A stretch of 64,000 bases of DNA from the NCBI RefSeq assembly GCF_001639275.1, contig NZ_LWMU01000081.1, forward strand, positions 1 to 64,000, given 5' to 3'. Each line of letters begins with the position of its first letter. Position 1 is the first letter of the stretch. A model generated the notes under the pieces. It searched no databases, had not been told where the DNA came from, and was given only the letters and a program-made list of their open reading frames with translations. Origin of the DNA: Methanobrevibacter oralis (lineage in GTDB: Archaea > Methanobacteriota > Methanobacteria > Methanobacteriales > Methanobacteriaceae). Of the stretch, positions 19,434 to 29,132 are shown piece by piece. Made by a program: the position numbers and the translations under genes.

Positions 19434-19640
19434 TTAATTAAATTTTGAATTTTTTTTAGAAAAAAATAATTTAGTTAATCATTTGAATTTGATTTATACT
19501 AAATCATTAAAACTTGAATAAAATGCAATTTTATTAAATTATAGATAATTATTTATCAATGCTATTTTACTCAATATTATATGATGTATTTAAGTAATAT
19601 AAACCTAACGATTATTTGCTTTTAAAAAATAGTAAAAAAA

Positions 19641-19656
19641 GGTCTATTTTTAGACC
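19641..19656 (-). terminator. Hairpin downstream of the second ALP gene
   Basis: GGTCTA / TAGACC with a short T loop, flanked by A7 and an AT-rich stretch, lies 20 nt beyond the stop of the 19677-21731 gene. The remaining 200 nt up to 19434 is AT-rich and holds the promoter of the first ALP gene; nothing else is seen in it. Confidence 0.5.
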
Positions 19657-19676
19657 TATACTGTTTAAATTAAGTT

Positions 19677-21731
19677 TTATAATTCATTTTTCTTGTTTTT
19701 TGTTTTATATCCTATGATTGAGAAAATTAATATAATAATAACTATTGTAATCATTTGAATATAATTAATTCCATCTAAAGTATCTATTTTTTTACTTACC
19801 TCATAAGATTTCGAATTAGAAGCATCTAATTGACTACTTCCTTCAATTGAACCTGAAGAGGAAGAAGCACTTGTAATATCAACACCAGAAGTACCATAAG
19901 TATAATGTGATGAATTTAAATTTCCATTATGGGTTTGTGATTTAGTATTATTGGGGTTTCTTCCAAAAACATTGTTTTTATTAGTACCACCATTTCCAGA
20001 ATTAATAGATTTTCCACCATTATCTCCATTTCCACTAATAGAATTTCCTTTAGTATTCATCCAACTTAATGACAAACCTTTTCCTTTATATGGATTATCA
20101 AAATAATATTTCAACGAATTAGGGTATTCATTAGCACTCATTTTACGCACAGGTTTAGAACCATCAGTATTATTAACGACAACATTTCTCGGTCCAATTG
20201 CATCTACTGCACGGTTTCCACAATATTTTCTAGTCTTTAAAATATTATTTGCAACAATAGAATCTGATACTATAGAATTACCACCGCCTCTAAGTGCAAC
20301 TGCACGATCACTGTTAGTTGAAACATTGTTGTATTGAATATTATATTTATGATTCCCATTAGTAGGTTGAGTGTAACTTATACCATAAACATTAAATCCT
20401 TTTTCAAATTTATTTACAGTATTAACAATAATTGTATTATTAAATATTCTATCGTCAGAATCTTGTACTTCAATTCCACTTACTAAAGCCCAATAATGCT
20501 TACTTGCGACTCCAGTAACATTAATAAAATTACTAACAATATCTAATTGGGTTATACCATTGTAATTTTGTGAATAAATACCAATATTAGGACCGTTACT
20601 ATAACTACTAATGTTATTAAAAGCTATTAGTACATTTTCAGCATGACCTGTTACTTGAATTGGATAAGCAGTACCATGTGCTTCTTTACCACCAGTAGTG
20701 CGGATATGAATATTATTGCCAACAATCATAACATCACTAGAAAAATACACATCTAAACCATACAAATAATTATCAGTACCATTTTTAGTAATATAATCAC
20801 TTTCAAGGATAATATTTCTCTCAATTGTCGAATTATTGCATGCATAAATTAGTACAGCATCTAATGTTGGATATCCTTTCTTTAAACTATTAATAACACT
20901 ACATTTTATATAATTATCAGATAATCTTAGGTTGTAACATGACTCTGCTGCTAATGCTGCAACTGCATCCATACGAATACCTACAGTTCCCCAATTAACA
21001 GATCTTAAAGGAAGAGAACAAATAATATTATTACCTGAAATAAATGCATCACGAGTGTTTGTTAAAACAACACCATAATTATAACCATTTGTAATAGCGT
21101 TTCCATAGAGTTTAACTGTATTATTTATGAGTTGTAAATTAGATAATTTATAATTTAACCCATTAGAATAAATTCCATAACCTATAATATTTTTAGGAAC
21201 AGTATAATTAATGTTGACATTATAAATTGTAACATTATTTGAATTTATTAAAATACAAGCTCCTTCATTATAGCTAAAATCATCATTACAAACAAAGTTT
21301 AAATTAGTTAACATCACGCCATTAGCATTTATATTAAAAACAGTATTGTAAAATAAAGTATTTTTTCCAGTAATCTTGGTATCTGTTGAATTTATAGTAA
21401 ACGCGCCTAAATCATTAAAATCACCATAAAATGTGAGTTTGCTTCCACCATAATTACTTTTTAAAACTTTATTATCATCAAAATATATTTTATAGTTTTT
21501 TTGATTGATAACATAATTTTTATCAATGTTAGATGCTTTTTTAGAATCATCAGAAGAATAAGAAATTAAATTCGTATTTTCCACATCATCATTAATAGTT
21601 AATAAATTAGCATCATTTGTGGATGTTAAATTGTTATTTACATCTTCAAAAGCAGAAACATAACTAATACTAACTAAAAATATAATGGATAGTGAAAATA
21701 ATAATAAATATTTATTCATTTTCAATTTCAA
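19677..21731 (-). CDS. Adhesin-like surface protein with beta-helix and C-terminal membrane anchor
   Basis: The 684-residue protein has a signal peptide (KYLLLFSLSIIFLVSISYVSA), a beta-helix of NNI/NNT-type repeats (about residues 90-540), a Gly/Ser/Asn-rich low-complexity stalk (about 560-640) and one C-terminal hydrophobic helix (YIQMITIVIIILIFSIIGYK) followed by a basic tail. It is therefore predicted to be anchored in the membrane with the helix exposed outside. Segments such as GPNIGIYSQNYNG and WALVSGIEVQDS are closely matched in the 59562-61274 ALP, so the two are paralogues, but only this one keeps an anchor. It is likely transcribed from its own promoter in the AT-rich region above 21731. 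Confidence 0.85.
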   Translation of the reverse strand: MKLKMNKYLLLFSLSIIFLVSISYVSAFEDVNNNLTSTNDANLLTINDDVENTNLISYSSDDSKKASNIDKNYVINQKNYKIYFDDNKVLKSNYGGSKLTFYGDFNDLGAFTINSTDTKITGKNTLFYNTVFNINANGVMLTNLNFVCNDDFSYNEGACILINSNNVTIYNVNINYTVPKNIIGYGIYSNGLNYKLSNLQLINNTVKLYGNAITNGYNYGVVLTNTRDAFISGNNIICSLPLRSVNWGTVGIRMDAVAALAAESCYNLRLSDNYIKCSVINSLKKGYPTLDAVLIYACNNSTIERNIILESDYITKNGTDNYLYGLDVYFSSDVMIVGNNIHIRTTGGKEAHGTAYPIQVTGHAENVLIAFNNISSYSNGPNIGIYSQNYNGITQLDIVSNFINVTGVASKHYWALVSGIEVQDSDDRIFNNTIIVNTVNKFEKGFNVYGISYTQPTNGNHKYNIQYNNVSTNSDRAVALRGGGNSIVSDSIVANNILKTRKYCGNRAVDAIGPRNVVVNNTDGSKPVRKMSANEYPNSLKYYFDNPYKGKGLSLSWMNTKGNSISGNGDNGGKSINSGNGGTNKNNVFGRNPNNTKSQTHNGNLNSSHYTYGTSGVDITSASSSSGSIEGSSQLDASNSKSYEVSKKIDTLDGINYIQMITIVIIILIFSIIGYKTKNKKNEL

Positions 21732-21886
21732 CCCTCTTTATTATTCTAATTGCCATATTTCATGACATTATTTAAATATTAAAGTGAATCAAAATAATAT
21801 TAATTTTTAATATATTTCAACTAACTTTAATAATATTATTTCACATTTAAATAGTTAATAAAGATAACTATTAATTATAATATAAT

Positions 21887-22939
21887 GGCACTTTCAAAAA
21901 CTTAAGTGATTTTTAGAAAATCACATTATATTTTTATTCTAATACTTAAGTTTTAGATTAAATCTTTTTAAAATTCCTTCATCTGTTTTAAATAATTTTT
22001 TAATGTATTGCTATTTTTGAGTCATTGAAGTAATTAGTGAGTTTTTTTTTGAATTCTGGAATTCTGTTATGATGCATTTTTTTTCTCTTGGTTGCGTAGT
22101 GATTGGTTTAAAGAAGTTGTATACGTTTATCTAATTGTCTCTGAATCGACCAATTCTTTTAGCCAATATTGTATTTAATTTTAAGTCGAATAAAGCTAAA
22201 AAGATACTTTCCAATTATCCATTCTCTTTTTAATCCAAAGGCTATTCCTAAATATAATAATATCCTGAAAAAGTCCATTTCATGCTTAATTTCATAATCA
22301 GACTTTAAAAATGATGTTTTCTACGTTTTGATGTGATTTCGATGTTATGTTCTTTTTTCAATAATTTACGAATTTTTATGAAGACTTCCATTAAAATAAC
22401 TATACAAAAACTCAATATGCTCAATTACAGGAATAGTAATATTTGAGTTTCCATTAACAATACTAGAAAGATCCGTATAAATTATATGGCCACATTTATT
22501 ACATTTATATTTCTGAACAACACAATTCTTTTCTCCAATTTCTAAAAAAATTAATTTTCTAGAATAAGTTCCATTTTTAACAACATCACGTGAATTATAC
22601 TCCTGACAAACTACATTAACTGGCTTAAAATATTTTTTCACCTTTTCTTGTTGAAACAAACAAAGAATTATCAATAGAATTGCACCCAATTCGAATTTTA
22701 TCTTCATTGGTTCGATCGAGAAAACTCTGGAATCCATTCGTAAAGTTTAAATTGTTTATCCAATATAATAACTATTTGAAGTTTTTATATTTTTATTATT
22801 CATGTTAATATATTAGATTCACTTAATATATTAATTTTACTTCTTTTAAATTAAAAATAAAGAAAAATAAGAAAAGAAAAAAAGTTACTCCAAAAAATAA
22901 ATAAGTTAAAACCAAATCACTTAAGTTTTTGAAAGAGCC
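21887..22939 (-). mobile_element. Decayed ISL3-like insertion sequence, about 1.05 kb, with terminal inverted repeats
   Basis: The left end GGCACTTTCAAAAACTTAAG (21887 on) and the right end, read in reverse complement GGCTCTTTCAAAAACTTAAG (ending 22939), match at 25 of 26 positions (21887-21912 against 22914-22939). The GGCTCTTT-type tip is that of ISL3-family elements. Inside on the minus strand is a transposase broken by many stops and frameshifts; its zinc-finger N-terminal part is the 22366-22737 frame. No clear target duplication is visible. The element is dead but its outline is complete. Confidence 0.75.
22366..22737 (-). pseudogene. N-terminal remnant of an ISL3-like transposase
   Basis: This 123-residue frame contains a cysteine pair of zinc-finger type (CVVQKYKCNKCGHIIYTDLS) followed by a short helix-turn-helix-like stretch, as at the N terminus of ISL3-type transposases. 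The reading frame ends where the catalytic domain should begin. The sequence from 21913 to 22365 contains further coding-like scraps in other frames (for example a stretch reading FKPITTQ near 22110), interrupted by stops. It lies wholly between the inverted repeats at 21887 and 22939. Confidence 0.65.
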
Positions 22940-23261
22940 CTTTACTAAGTATAATTCCAAGTATAATAAAAATTCAAGCTGTATAAAAATTTTTTTGCAT
23001 CAAATGAAATTTCAAATAGAATAATAAATCCACCTTAAAAGAAACTATTATTAAAATAGGAAATTCTATAATGTTTATTTGATTAAAATGGTAAAAAAAT
23101 TTTGATATTAAGCTAAGTTTTACTATGGTTTATACAAAATTGGATTTTTATTAAATTATTAAGAGTAAGATTTCAATATTTGATATAAATAGTCAAATCA
23201 GATTTTCCGATAGATATAAATATTATCTGATTAAATAATAATATTCATATTATAAAAGAAC
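22940..23261. other. AT-rich gap between the IS remnant and the VapBC-like pair
   Basis: No coding frame, RNA fold or repeat is recognised in this 322-nt stretch. Near its end TTAAATAATAAT (about 23231-23242) could be the TATA region of the following gene pair, which would make that mRNA nearly leaderless. Confidence 0.5.
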
Positions 23262-23504
23262 ATGATTATTATGACTTTAGCAACTAGTAAATTATATGGA
23301 AATGATGAGTTACATTTACCAAAAATAATAAAAGACGAATTTAAAGACTTTCCTATTGATAAAAATACTATATTTGATTGGGATATTCAAGATAATAATA
23401 TAATAATAACTCCTAGACAAAAAACAACATTTGATGATGTATTTGGAATGATAGATGATGATGGAGAAGATTGGAATATAGATGAGTTGATTTATGATGA
23501 ATAA
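23262..23504 (+). CDS. Putative VapB/AbrB-like antitoxin
   Basis: The 80-residue acidic protein has a short N-terminal beta-rich part (KLYGNDELHLPKIIKDEF, then NIIITPRQK) reminiscent of AbrB/SpoVT DNA-binding swapped hairpins, and a very acidic C-terminal tail (FGMIDDDGEDWNIDELIYDE) of the kind that wraps a toxin. It overlaps the following PIN gene by 11 nt, the classic antitoxin-toxin order. The ATG at 23262 is chosen; 23271 (MTLATSKLYG) is as likely because no ribosome binding site separates them. Such proteins repress their own promoter, but no operator palindrome was identified. Confidence 0.7.
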   Translation: MIIMTLATSKLYGNDELHLPKIIKDEFKDFPIDKNTIFDWDIQDNNIIITPRQKTTFDDVFGMIDDDGEDWNIDELIYDE

Positions 23505-23916
23505 AATATTCATTGATACTTCATTTATCATACCTATTTTTAAAAAGAATGACAAGTCTAGATTAATCATTGAAAAAAATAAAGACATATTATTTGAAAA
23601 TGAGTGTTATATTAGTAATGGTGTTTTAAATGAAGTAATAACTGTAGTTATGATGAAAACCAAGAATATTAAATTAACTGAAAAAGCTTATTATTTCTTA
23701 AATGATAATTTTAATATTATCAATGAATTTGAAATAGAAAAATATAATGATAGGGTTTTTACATTATTTAAAAAATATAATGAAAAAAATTATAAAGCTA
23801 GTTTTATTGATTGTTCAAGCATTATTATTGTTAATAACCTTGATTTGGACTATGTTGTTTCATTAGATAAATTTTTCAATAAATTTAAAGAAATTGAGTT
23901 ATTAAAATTGGAATAG
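23494..23916 (+). CDS. PIN-domain toxin (VapC-like ribonuclease)
   Basis: The 140-residue protein has the PIN-domain acidic residues in the expected order: FIDTSFIIP (first Asp, near residue 8), NEVITVV (Glu near 47), SFIDCSSIIIVNN (Asp near 106) and VVSLDKFF (Asp near 124). VapC toxins cleave tRNA or rRNA when free of antitoxin. It overlaps the upstream antitoxin-like gene by 11 nt, so the two are cotranslated. The codon composition is extremely AT-rich compared with the housekeeping neighbours, and the pair lies between an IS remnant and a gene-end duplication, consistent with horizontal acquisition. Confidence 0.8.
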   Translation: MMNKIFIDTSFIIPIFKKNDKSRLIIEKNKDILFENECYISNGVLNEVITVVMMKTKNIKLTEKAYYFLNDNFNIINEFEIEKYNDRVFTLFKKYNEKNYKASFIDCSSIIIVNNLDLDYVVSLDKFFNKFKEIELLKLE

Positions 23917-24027
23917 ATATATTATTGCGTATTTTATTTTTAACTAATAAAATTTTTGATTTAAATGCTCTTATTAAAAAATTAACAGAAACACAACATC
24001 TATAACTAATTATTGAGGGAATTTCAT

Positions 24028-24130
24028 TCTAAAATTGTAATTGAAAAATTAAATGATAATATATTTTTAAATCACGATCCGATAAAAAAACTCTTGGAGC
24101 TATAAAATAATGTTATTTATGAATTATAAT
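24028..24130 (+). pseudogene. Degraded copy of the 3' end of the zinc-ribbon Mur ligase gene
   Basis: Blocks of this stretch match 16095-16315 in order. ATTGTAATTGAAAAATTAAA matches ATTGCAAGTGAAAAATTAAA (18 of 20). TGATAATATATTTTTAAATCA matches the 16142-16163 region (19 of 21). CTCTTGGAGCTA and AAAATAATGT are identical to 16190-16201 and its following bases, and GTTATTTATGAATTATAAT matches the gene's very end (18 of 19). The intervening bases are lost through several deletions. It has no open frame. It marks the far edge of the 16.3-24.1 kb island, and hef starts 95 nt later. Confidence 0.8.
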
Positions 24131-24224
24131 GAAAGATATTACTTAGCAAATGCTCTTTGTTAATATATTAATAATGCTTTAAATAATAATTAAATATATA
24201 AAATGTTAATATGCAGGTTTAATC

Positions 24225-26540
24225 ATGACTAGTTATATAAAACATCCTTTAATTAAAGAAAACTCTATAGAATCAAGGTTATACCAACAAGTTTTAGCGG
24301 GGGATGTTTTAAAAAAAGGAAATACTATGGTTGTTGCACCTACCGCATTAGGTAAAACTATCGTAGCTATTCTAGTTGCAGCAGATAGATTGAATAAAGT
24401 TAAAAATTCAAAAGTTCTTGTTTTAGCTCCGAGTAAACCACTAGCAATTCAACACGAAGCTAGTTTTAAAGAATTTTTAATGGTGCCTTGTGCATCAATT
24501 ACAGGGGCGGTTAAAACTGATGAGAGAACTAAACGGTGGGAAGAATCAAGAGTTGTTTGTGCTACTCCTCAAACTGTTGAATCAGATTTGCTAAAAGGTC
24601 GATATGATTTAAATAATGTTTCTTTAATAGTTTTTGATGAATGCCATCATGGAGTAGGTTCTTATTCTTATGTTTATTTGGCATCTAGATATGTTCAAAA
24701 ATCAAATTATAATTTGATTTTAGCTTTAACTGCTTCTCCAGGTTCTGATAAAGAAAAAATAAAAGAAGTTTGTGAGAATTTATTTATTCAAAATATTGTA
24801 ATTAAAACTGAGGAGGATCATGATGTAAAACCATATTTTAATCCAGTTGAAATAGATTGGGTTAAGGTAAAAATGAGCAGTGAACTTGAAAAAATTAAAA
24901 AATACGTTGATAAGGCATTAAAAATCCGACTTAAAGCTTTAAAAAATATGGGTATTATTAAAACTGTTTCTGTAAACAAAGGGGATATTTTAAAAGCTAG
25001 AGCCAAAATTCAAAGTGAAATTGGAAGAACTGCAAATCCTTCTAAAGAATCTTTTCAAGCAATTTCAATATTAAGTGCTGTTATTAACATTCAACATGCA
25101 CAAGGCCTTATTGAAACTCAAGGAATCCAAACTTTTAATAAATATATAGGGCGTTTACGTAAAAAGAAAACTAAAGCAGCTAAATCATTAATTTATGATG
25201 ATAATTTTGGACGTGCTGTTAAACTTGCTCGTGATGCTGAAAAACATGGTTGGGAACATCCAAAACTTAGAAAAGTAACTGAAATTCTTAAAAAAGAGTT
25301 GGCTACTAGTGATGGTCAAACTAAATTACAATCTAAACGATACGAAAAAGAAGATTCTAAATCTTCTAAAATTATGGTTTTCACACAATACAGAGATACA
25401 CTTGAAATGATTCATCAAAAACTAGAAAAAGAAGGAATCAAATCTGTTAAATTTTATGGACAAGCTTCTAGGGATGGGGAAAAAGGATTAACTCAAAAAG
25501 AACAAAAAGAAATCATAAAAGCCTTTAAAATGGGCGAATATGATGTTTTATTATCTACAAGTGTAGCTGAAGAAGGTATTGATATTCCTGCAGTTGATTT
25601 GGTCATATTATATGAACCGGTTCCTTCTGAAGTTAGGATGATTCAAAGAAGGGGGAGAACTGGACGTAAAAGAACTGGTCGTGTAAAAGTTCTTATAACT
25701 ACGGGAACAATGGATGAGGGGTATTATTATTCTTCAATTTACAAAGAAAGTAGGATGAAAAATCAATTAATAGATCCTGTTGTTTTAGCCGAACTTAATG
25801 AATCTGCAGTTGAAAGAATGGAAAATGAAAAAAAGATTAAAGTCATTGATAAGCCTGAAAATGAAAAATTACCTTTGGTTTTTGCTGATTCAAGAGAAGG
25901 TAATTCTAAAGTTATTAGACATTTAAGTGAAATGGAAATTGATGTTAAAATCCAATCAATGGCAGTTGCCGATTATCAGGTAAGTGATGAAGTAGCTATT
26001 GAGAGAAAAACTGCTAAAGATTTTGTTGATTCAATTGTTGATAAAAGATTATTCAAACAGGCTCGTGAATTATCCGAAGAGTTTAAACGTCCTTTGATGA
26101 TTCTTGAAGGCGATGACTTATATTCGGGTATGATTAATCCTAATGCTATTAGAGGTTCTATAGCTTCAATTGCACTTGACTTTGGTATTAGTATTATTCC
26201 AACAAGAAACGCTCAGGATACTGCAGCTATGATTAAAAGAATAGCTATTCGTGAACAAAGTGGTGAGAAAGTTCCTATTCAAATAAGAACAGATAAAAAA
26301 CCAGTGAGTTTGTTTGAACAACAGCTATTTATTATAGAATCCCTTCCAAACATTGGGCCTGTTAATGCTAAAAATTTATTGGAGCATTTTGGCTCTGTAT
26401 CTAATGTTATTAATGCATCTGAAAGTGAACTTCAAGAAGTTGAAGGAATTGGTTTAAAAACAGCTAAAAGTATTAGGAATGTTATTGATTCCAAATATTT
26501 ATATTTTAAAAATGAAATAAAAGAAAAGCGTCTTATTTAA
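24225..26540 (+). CDS. hef: Hef: helicase and fork-structure endonuclease (FANCM/XPF type)
   Basis: This 771-residue protein combines an SF2 helicase and an XPF-family nuclease. Helicase motifs are APTALGKT (residues 38-45, with Ala where Gly is usual), FDECHHG, LTASPGS, SVAEEGIDIPAVD and QRRGRTGR. The nuclease part from about residue 545 has FADSREGNSKVI and VAIERKTAKDFVDSIVD (the ERK active site), then tandem helix-hairpin-helix motifs (SLPNIGPVNAKNLLEHF, EGIGLKTAKSI). Hef acts on stalled replication forks. The ATG at 24225 has only a weak upstream GGTTTAATC as ribosome binding site. Its last bases overlap the old 3' end of the convergent isomerase-like pseudogene. Confidence 0.95.
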   Translation: MTSYIKHPLIKENSIESRLYQQVLAGDVLKKGNTMVVAPTALGKTIVAILVAADRLNKVKNSKVLVLAPSKPLAIQHEASFKEFLMVPCASITGAVKTDERTKRWEESRVVCATPQTVESDLLKGRYDLNNVSLIVFDECHHGVGSYSYVYLASRYVQKSNYNLILALTASPGSDKEKIKEVCENLFIQNIVIKTEEDHDVKPYFNPVEIDWVKVKMSSELEKIKKYVDKALKIRLKALKNMGIIKTVSVNKGDILKARAKIQSEIGRTANPSKESFQAISILSAVINIQHAQGLIETQGIQTFNKYIGRLRKKKTKAAKSLIYDDNFGRAVKLARDAEKHGWEHPKLRKVTEILKKELATSDGQTKLQSKRYEKEDSKSSKIMVFTQYRDTLEMIHQKLEKEGIKSVKFYGQASRDGEKGLTQKEQKEIIKAFKMGEYDVLLSTSVAEEGIDIPAVDLVILYEPVPSEVRMIQRRGRTGRKRTGRVKVLITTGTMDEGYYYSSIYKESRMKNQLIDPVVLAELNESAVERMENEKKIKVIDKPENEKLPLVFADSREGNSKVIRHLSEMEIDVKIQSMAVADYQVSDEVAIERKTAKDFVDSIVDKRLFKQARELSEEFKRPLMILEGDDLYSGMINPNAIRGSIASIALDFGISIIPTRNAQDTAAMIKRIAIREQSGEKVPIQIRTDKKPVSLFEQQLFIIESLPNIGPVNAKNLLEHFGSVSNVINASESELQEVEGIGLKTAKSIRNVIDSKYLYFKNEIKEKRLI

Positions 26541-27282
26541 AAGTTTTCTTTTATATACTCATAACTTTTTTTAATGGAATCATTATCATTTACTTCGATG
26601 ATGTAATGCCATCATATTTTTTATCTTCAAAAGTATTGATGATACTTTTTAAATCAATAGATCCATCACCTAAAGCAAGGTGGGAGTCATCATCACCAAA
26701 ATTATCATGCATGTGGATGTGTTTAATACAATCAAAATACATTTGGTTTGTAGCATATCCAATATGATTAGCATGACCAATATCTAAAGTCATGAACATG
26801 TCAAGTGAAGTTAATGTTTCATTTAAATCCTCTAATTTTTGATACATCATGGATTCAAAAGAAGGCATATTCTCAATAGCTACCATTACTCCTAAATCTT
26901 GCCCATATTCTCCAAGTTCTTTTATAGATTCATTAGATAAGTCATAAACAACTTCTTCAAAACCTCTGGCTAAAAAGGGAATTAAACCTGGATGAACAAC
27001 AACACATTCAGCATTAATTTTATTAGCAGTATCTATTGTTTGTTTAATCTGTTTAATTGAGTTTTCTCTACTAAATTTGTTTAAAGAAGCAATATTAACA
27101 TCCATAAATGGAGCATGCATAGAATATTTTAAATTAAAGCTTTCTACATTGGCTATATTAATATCTTGATTAGGGTACTGGTGTAGAATTTCAGCATATT
27201 CAAGTCCTAACTCTTCAATAAATTCTAAGCTATCTTCTAATTTGTCATTTATCCCTGCTAATGTTGATGCACCAATTTTCAT
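26537..27282 (-). pseudogene. Xylose-isomerase-like TIM-barrel (sugar phosphate isomerase/epimerase family) with C-terminal frameshift
   Basis: Codons from 27282 give 230 residues of an AP-endonuclease-2/xylose-isomerase-like barrel: KIGASTLAGINDKLEDSLEF, CVVVHPGLIP, VAIENMPSF, LDIGHANHIGY and IKHIHMHDNFGDDDSHLALG. The frame then ends abruptly in DGITSSK at 26590. Shifting frame by one base near 26599 restores a family-like ending (T-S-I-E-V-N-D, then SIKKSYEYIKENF) with a stop at 26537. The Glu of that tail is the usual last metal ligand, so the present product is probably impaired unless this is a sequencing error. The gene follows the PIN-KH ATPase start-to-end on the same strand with a 7-nt gap. 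Confidence 0.75.
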
Positions 27283-27289
27283 ATCATCA

Positions 27290-29131
27290 CTATTTTTTAA
27301 TTGCTGTAATTTCTAATCCCATTTCTATAGCTTCTATAATAAAATTAGATAGTTCAATTCCTTGTTTAATTTTAATTTCTCCTTTTTTAGAGGTGGTGGC
27401 AGTAAGTAAATATTCACCACCTATACAAATATCAAAGTTTTTTCTACCATTGTCACGACCTAAATCTAAAATTAATTGTTTTTTTGTGTGAATTATGTCA
27501 ATTTCAAAGGATTTTCTATTTTGAATATTTTTTTCAAGCACTTCAACACCAATACTTATTCCGATATCTTTTTCAATTTCAGCTATTCGCCTACCATTTT
27601 TACCAATGATTTCTGGGATGTGTTGTTCTTCAAAATAGATTTTAGCTCTTTCAGGTGATATTACTTCAACTTCTACTTTTGCTTTTTTAGGTAGTATCCT
27701 TTTTATTTTCCTTAAAATTTCTTTTTCAGCTATTTTTTCAACTGATGATTTTTGTAATTGTAAATCAGTATCTTGATTTACTAAATCAACATCCATAACA
27801 ATTGTTTGTTCACCATAAGTGTAGATTTCATTTTTAAGTTTTCCACTTTCAAAATCTCTAACTTCAATAACAGGCCTTGCAAGATCTGCTTCTTTCATAC
27901 CAGTTGGAACTTTAACGGTTATTTTTGTTTCATAAACATTTTTAACAGCACCATCTTCAATATAGATGCTAGTATCAACAATTGAAGGTATCACACCAAG
28001 TTCTACTCTTGAAGCTATTCTTTGAATTGCATCAATTGGTCTAGTTGCATGCACAACGCCAATCATTCCAACACCAGCTAATCTCATATCTGCAAATATA
28101 TTAAAATCATTATTTTTTCTTAGTTCATCATAAATAGTATAATCTGGACGAACAAGAAGTAAAACATCGGCAGTATTCTCCATACTTCCTTCAAGGGGAC
28201 TGTATTGTGTAATTTCATTGGGTAATTGCAAATCTCTTGGCGATTCCATTGTTTTTACAACTTTATTTAGTTCTTCTGAGTAAAATTTAGCAATAGATTG
28301 TACAAAAGTACTTTTTCCTGCTCCTGGTGAACCGGATATTAATATTCCTTCTGCATTAGTTCTTATCCTATCCATTAGTTTATCAGATAAATGATAATCA
28401 CTTAATTCAATATTAACAACAGGTTTAACTGCGGTTATTTCTAAACTTTCAGAAAAAGGCACTTCTGCTATCGAAATTCTATATTCTCTTGATTGAACTA
28501 TATATGATCCAATTTTTTCTGATTCTAAATAAGTTTTTGAATCGTTTTTAGCCTTATCAAGAATTTCATCAACAATTTTTCTAAGTTCTTTATAAGAATA
28601 GGTGTTATCACTAAGTTTTACGAATTTTACATTACCGGGAGTTCCTTTTTTAGCCATTGGACAAACATTTTCCTTTAAATGAATAGACATTGTATTTTCA
28701 TCAAAATATTTTTCAATTGATAAAGGTTTATTGATGTATTTTTGTTCAATATACTTAACAGAAATTCCTTGAGCCTTAGCAGTTTCAGCTTGAACTTTAT
28801 CATTAGTAATAAGGGTTCCAAATTCGCTACGTGCTAAATCTCGGATAATATTATCTATTTCACCACTTTTAGCATATTTTATATCATAATTACTTGGTCG
28901 TTTTCCTTTAAAGCTTATGGCTACTTCACCTTCAAATTGAAGATTTTGTAATTTTTGAAGTTCCTTAAGTCCTTTATATCCTTCAATTCTACCTGCATTA
29001 GCTTGATGTTCTAGTTCACAAACAACTGCCTCAGGTACAATAACTTCTGGATATTCTAAATCGGATTTTTTAATAATTTCTGAAATTGCACCTATTATAA
29101 TAGCACTAGTGTCTGGAATTAGAGTATTCAT
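27290..29131 (-). CDS. PIN-domain ATPase with C-terminal KH domain
   Basis: The 613-residue protein joins three parts. An N-terminal PIN nuclease-like domain has LIPDTSAIIIGA, a conserved Glu in VVCELEHQAN and Asp in TLITNDKVQAETA. A PilT/VirB11-like ATPase follows with Walker A GSPGAGKST near residue 265, IYDELRKNNDF and ADMRLAGVGMIGVVHATRPID. A KH domain (HIPEIIGKNGRRIAEIEKDI) lies at about 510-560. The family is widespread in archaea and thought to act on RNA, but its role is not established. The ATG at 29131 lies 1 nt after the hisI stop; an ATG at 29143 inside hisI is less likely. Confidence 0.85.
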   Translation of the reverse strand: MNTLIPDTSAIIIGAISEIIKKSDLEYPEVIVPEAVVCELEHQANAGRIEGYKGLKELQKLQNLQFEGEVAISFKGKRPSNYDIKYAKSGEIDNIIRDLARSEFGTLITNDKVQAETAKAQGISVKYIEQKYINKPLSIEKYFDENTMSIHLKENVCPMAKKGTPGNVKFVKLSDNTYSYKELRKIVDEILDKAKNDSKTYLESEKIGSYIVQSREYRISIAEVPFSESLEITAVKPVVNIELSDYHLSDKLMDRIRTNAEGILISGSPGAGKSTFVQSIAKFYSEELNKVVKTMESPRDLQLPNEITQYSPLEGSMENTADVLLLVRPDYTIYDELRKNNDFNIFADMRLAGVGMIGVVHATRPIDAIQRIASRVELGVIPSIVDTSIYIEDGAVKNVYETKITVKVPTGMKEADLARPVIEVRDFESGKLKNEIYTYGEQTIVMDVDLVNQDTDLQLQKSSVEKIAEKEILRKIKRILPKKAKVEVEVISPERAKIYFEEQHIPEIIGKNGRRIAEIEKDIGISIGVEVLEKNIQNRKSFEIDIIHTKKQLILDLGRDNGRKNFDICIGGEYLLTATTSKKGEIKIKQGIELSNFIIEAIEMGLEITAIKK

Positions 29132-29132
29132 T

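Noticed and set aside
22940-23261. Non-coding RNA before the VapBC-like pair
   Set aside because: No stable stem-loop or repeated element was visible, and the sequence is uniformly AT-rich.
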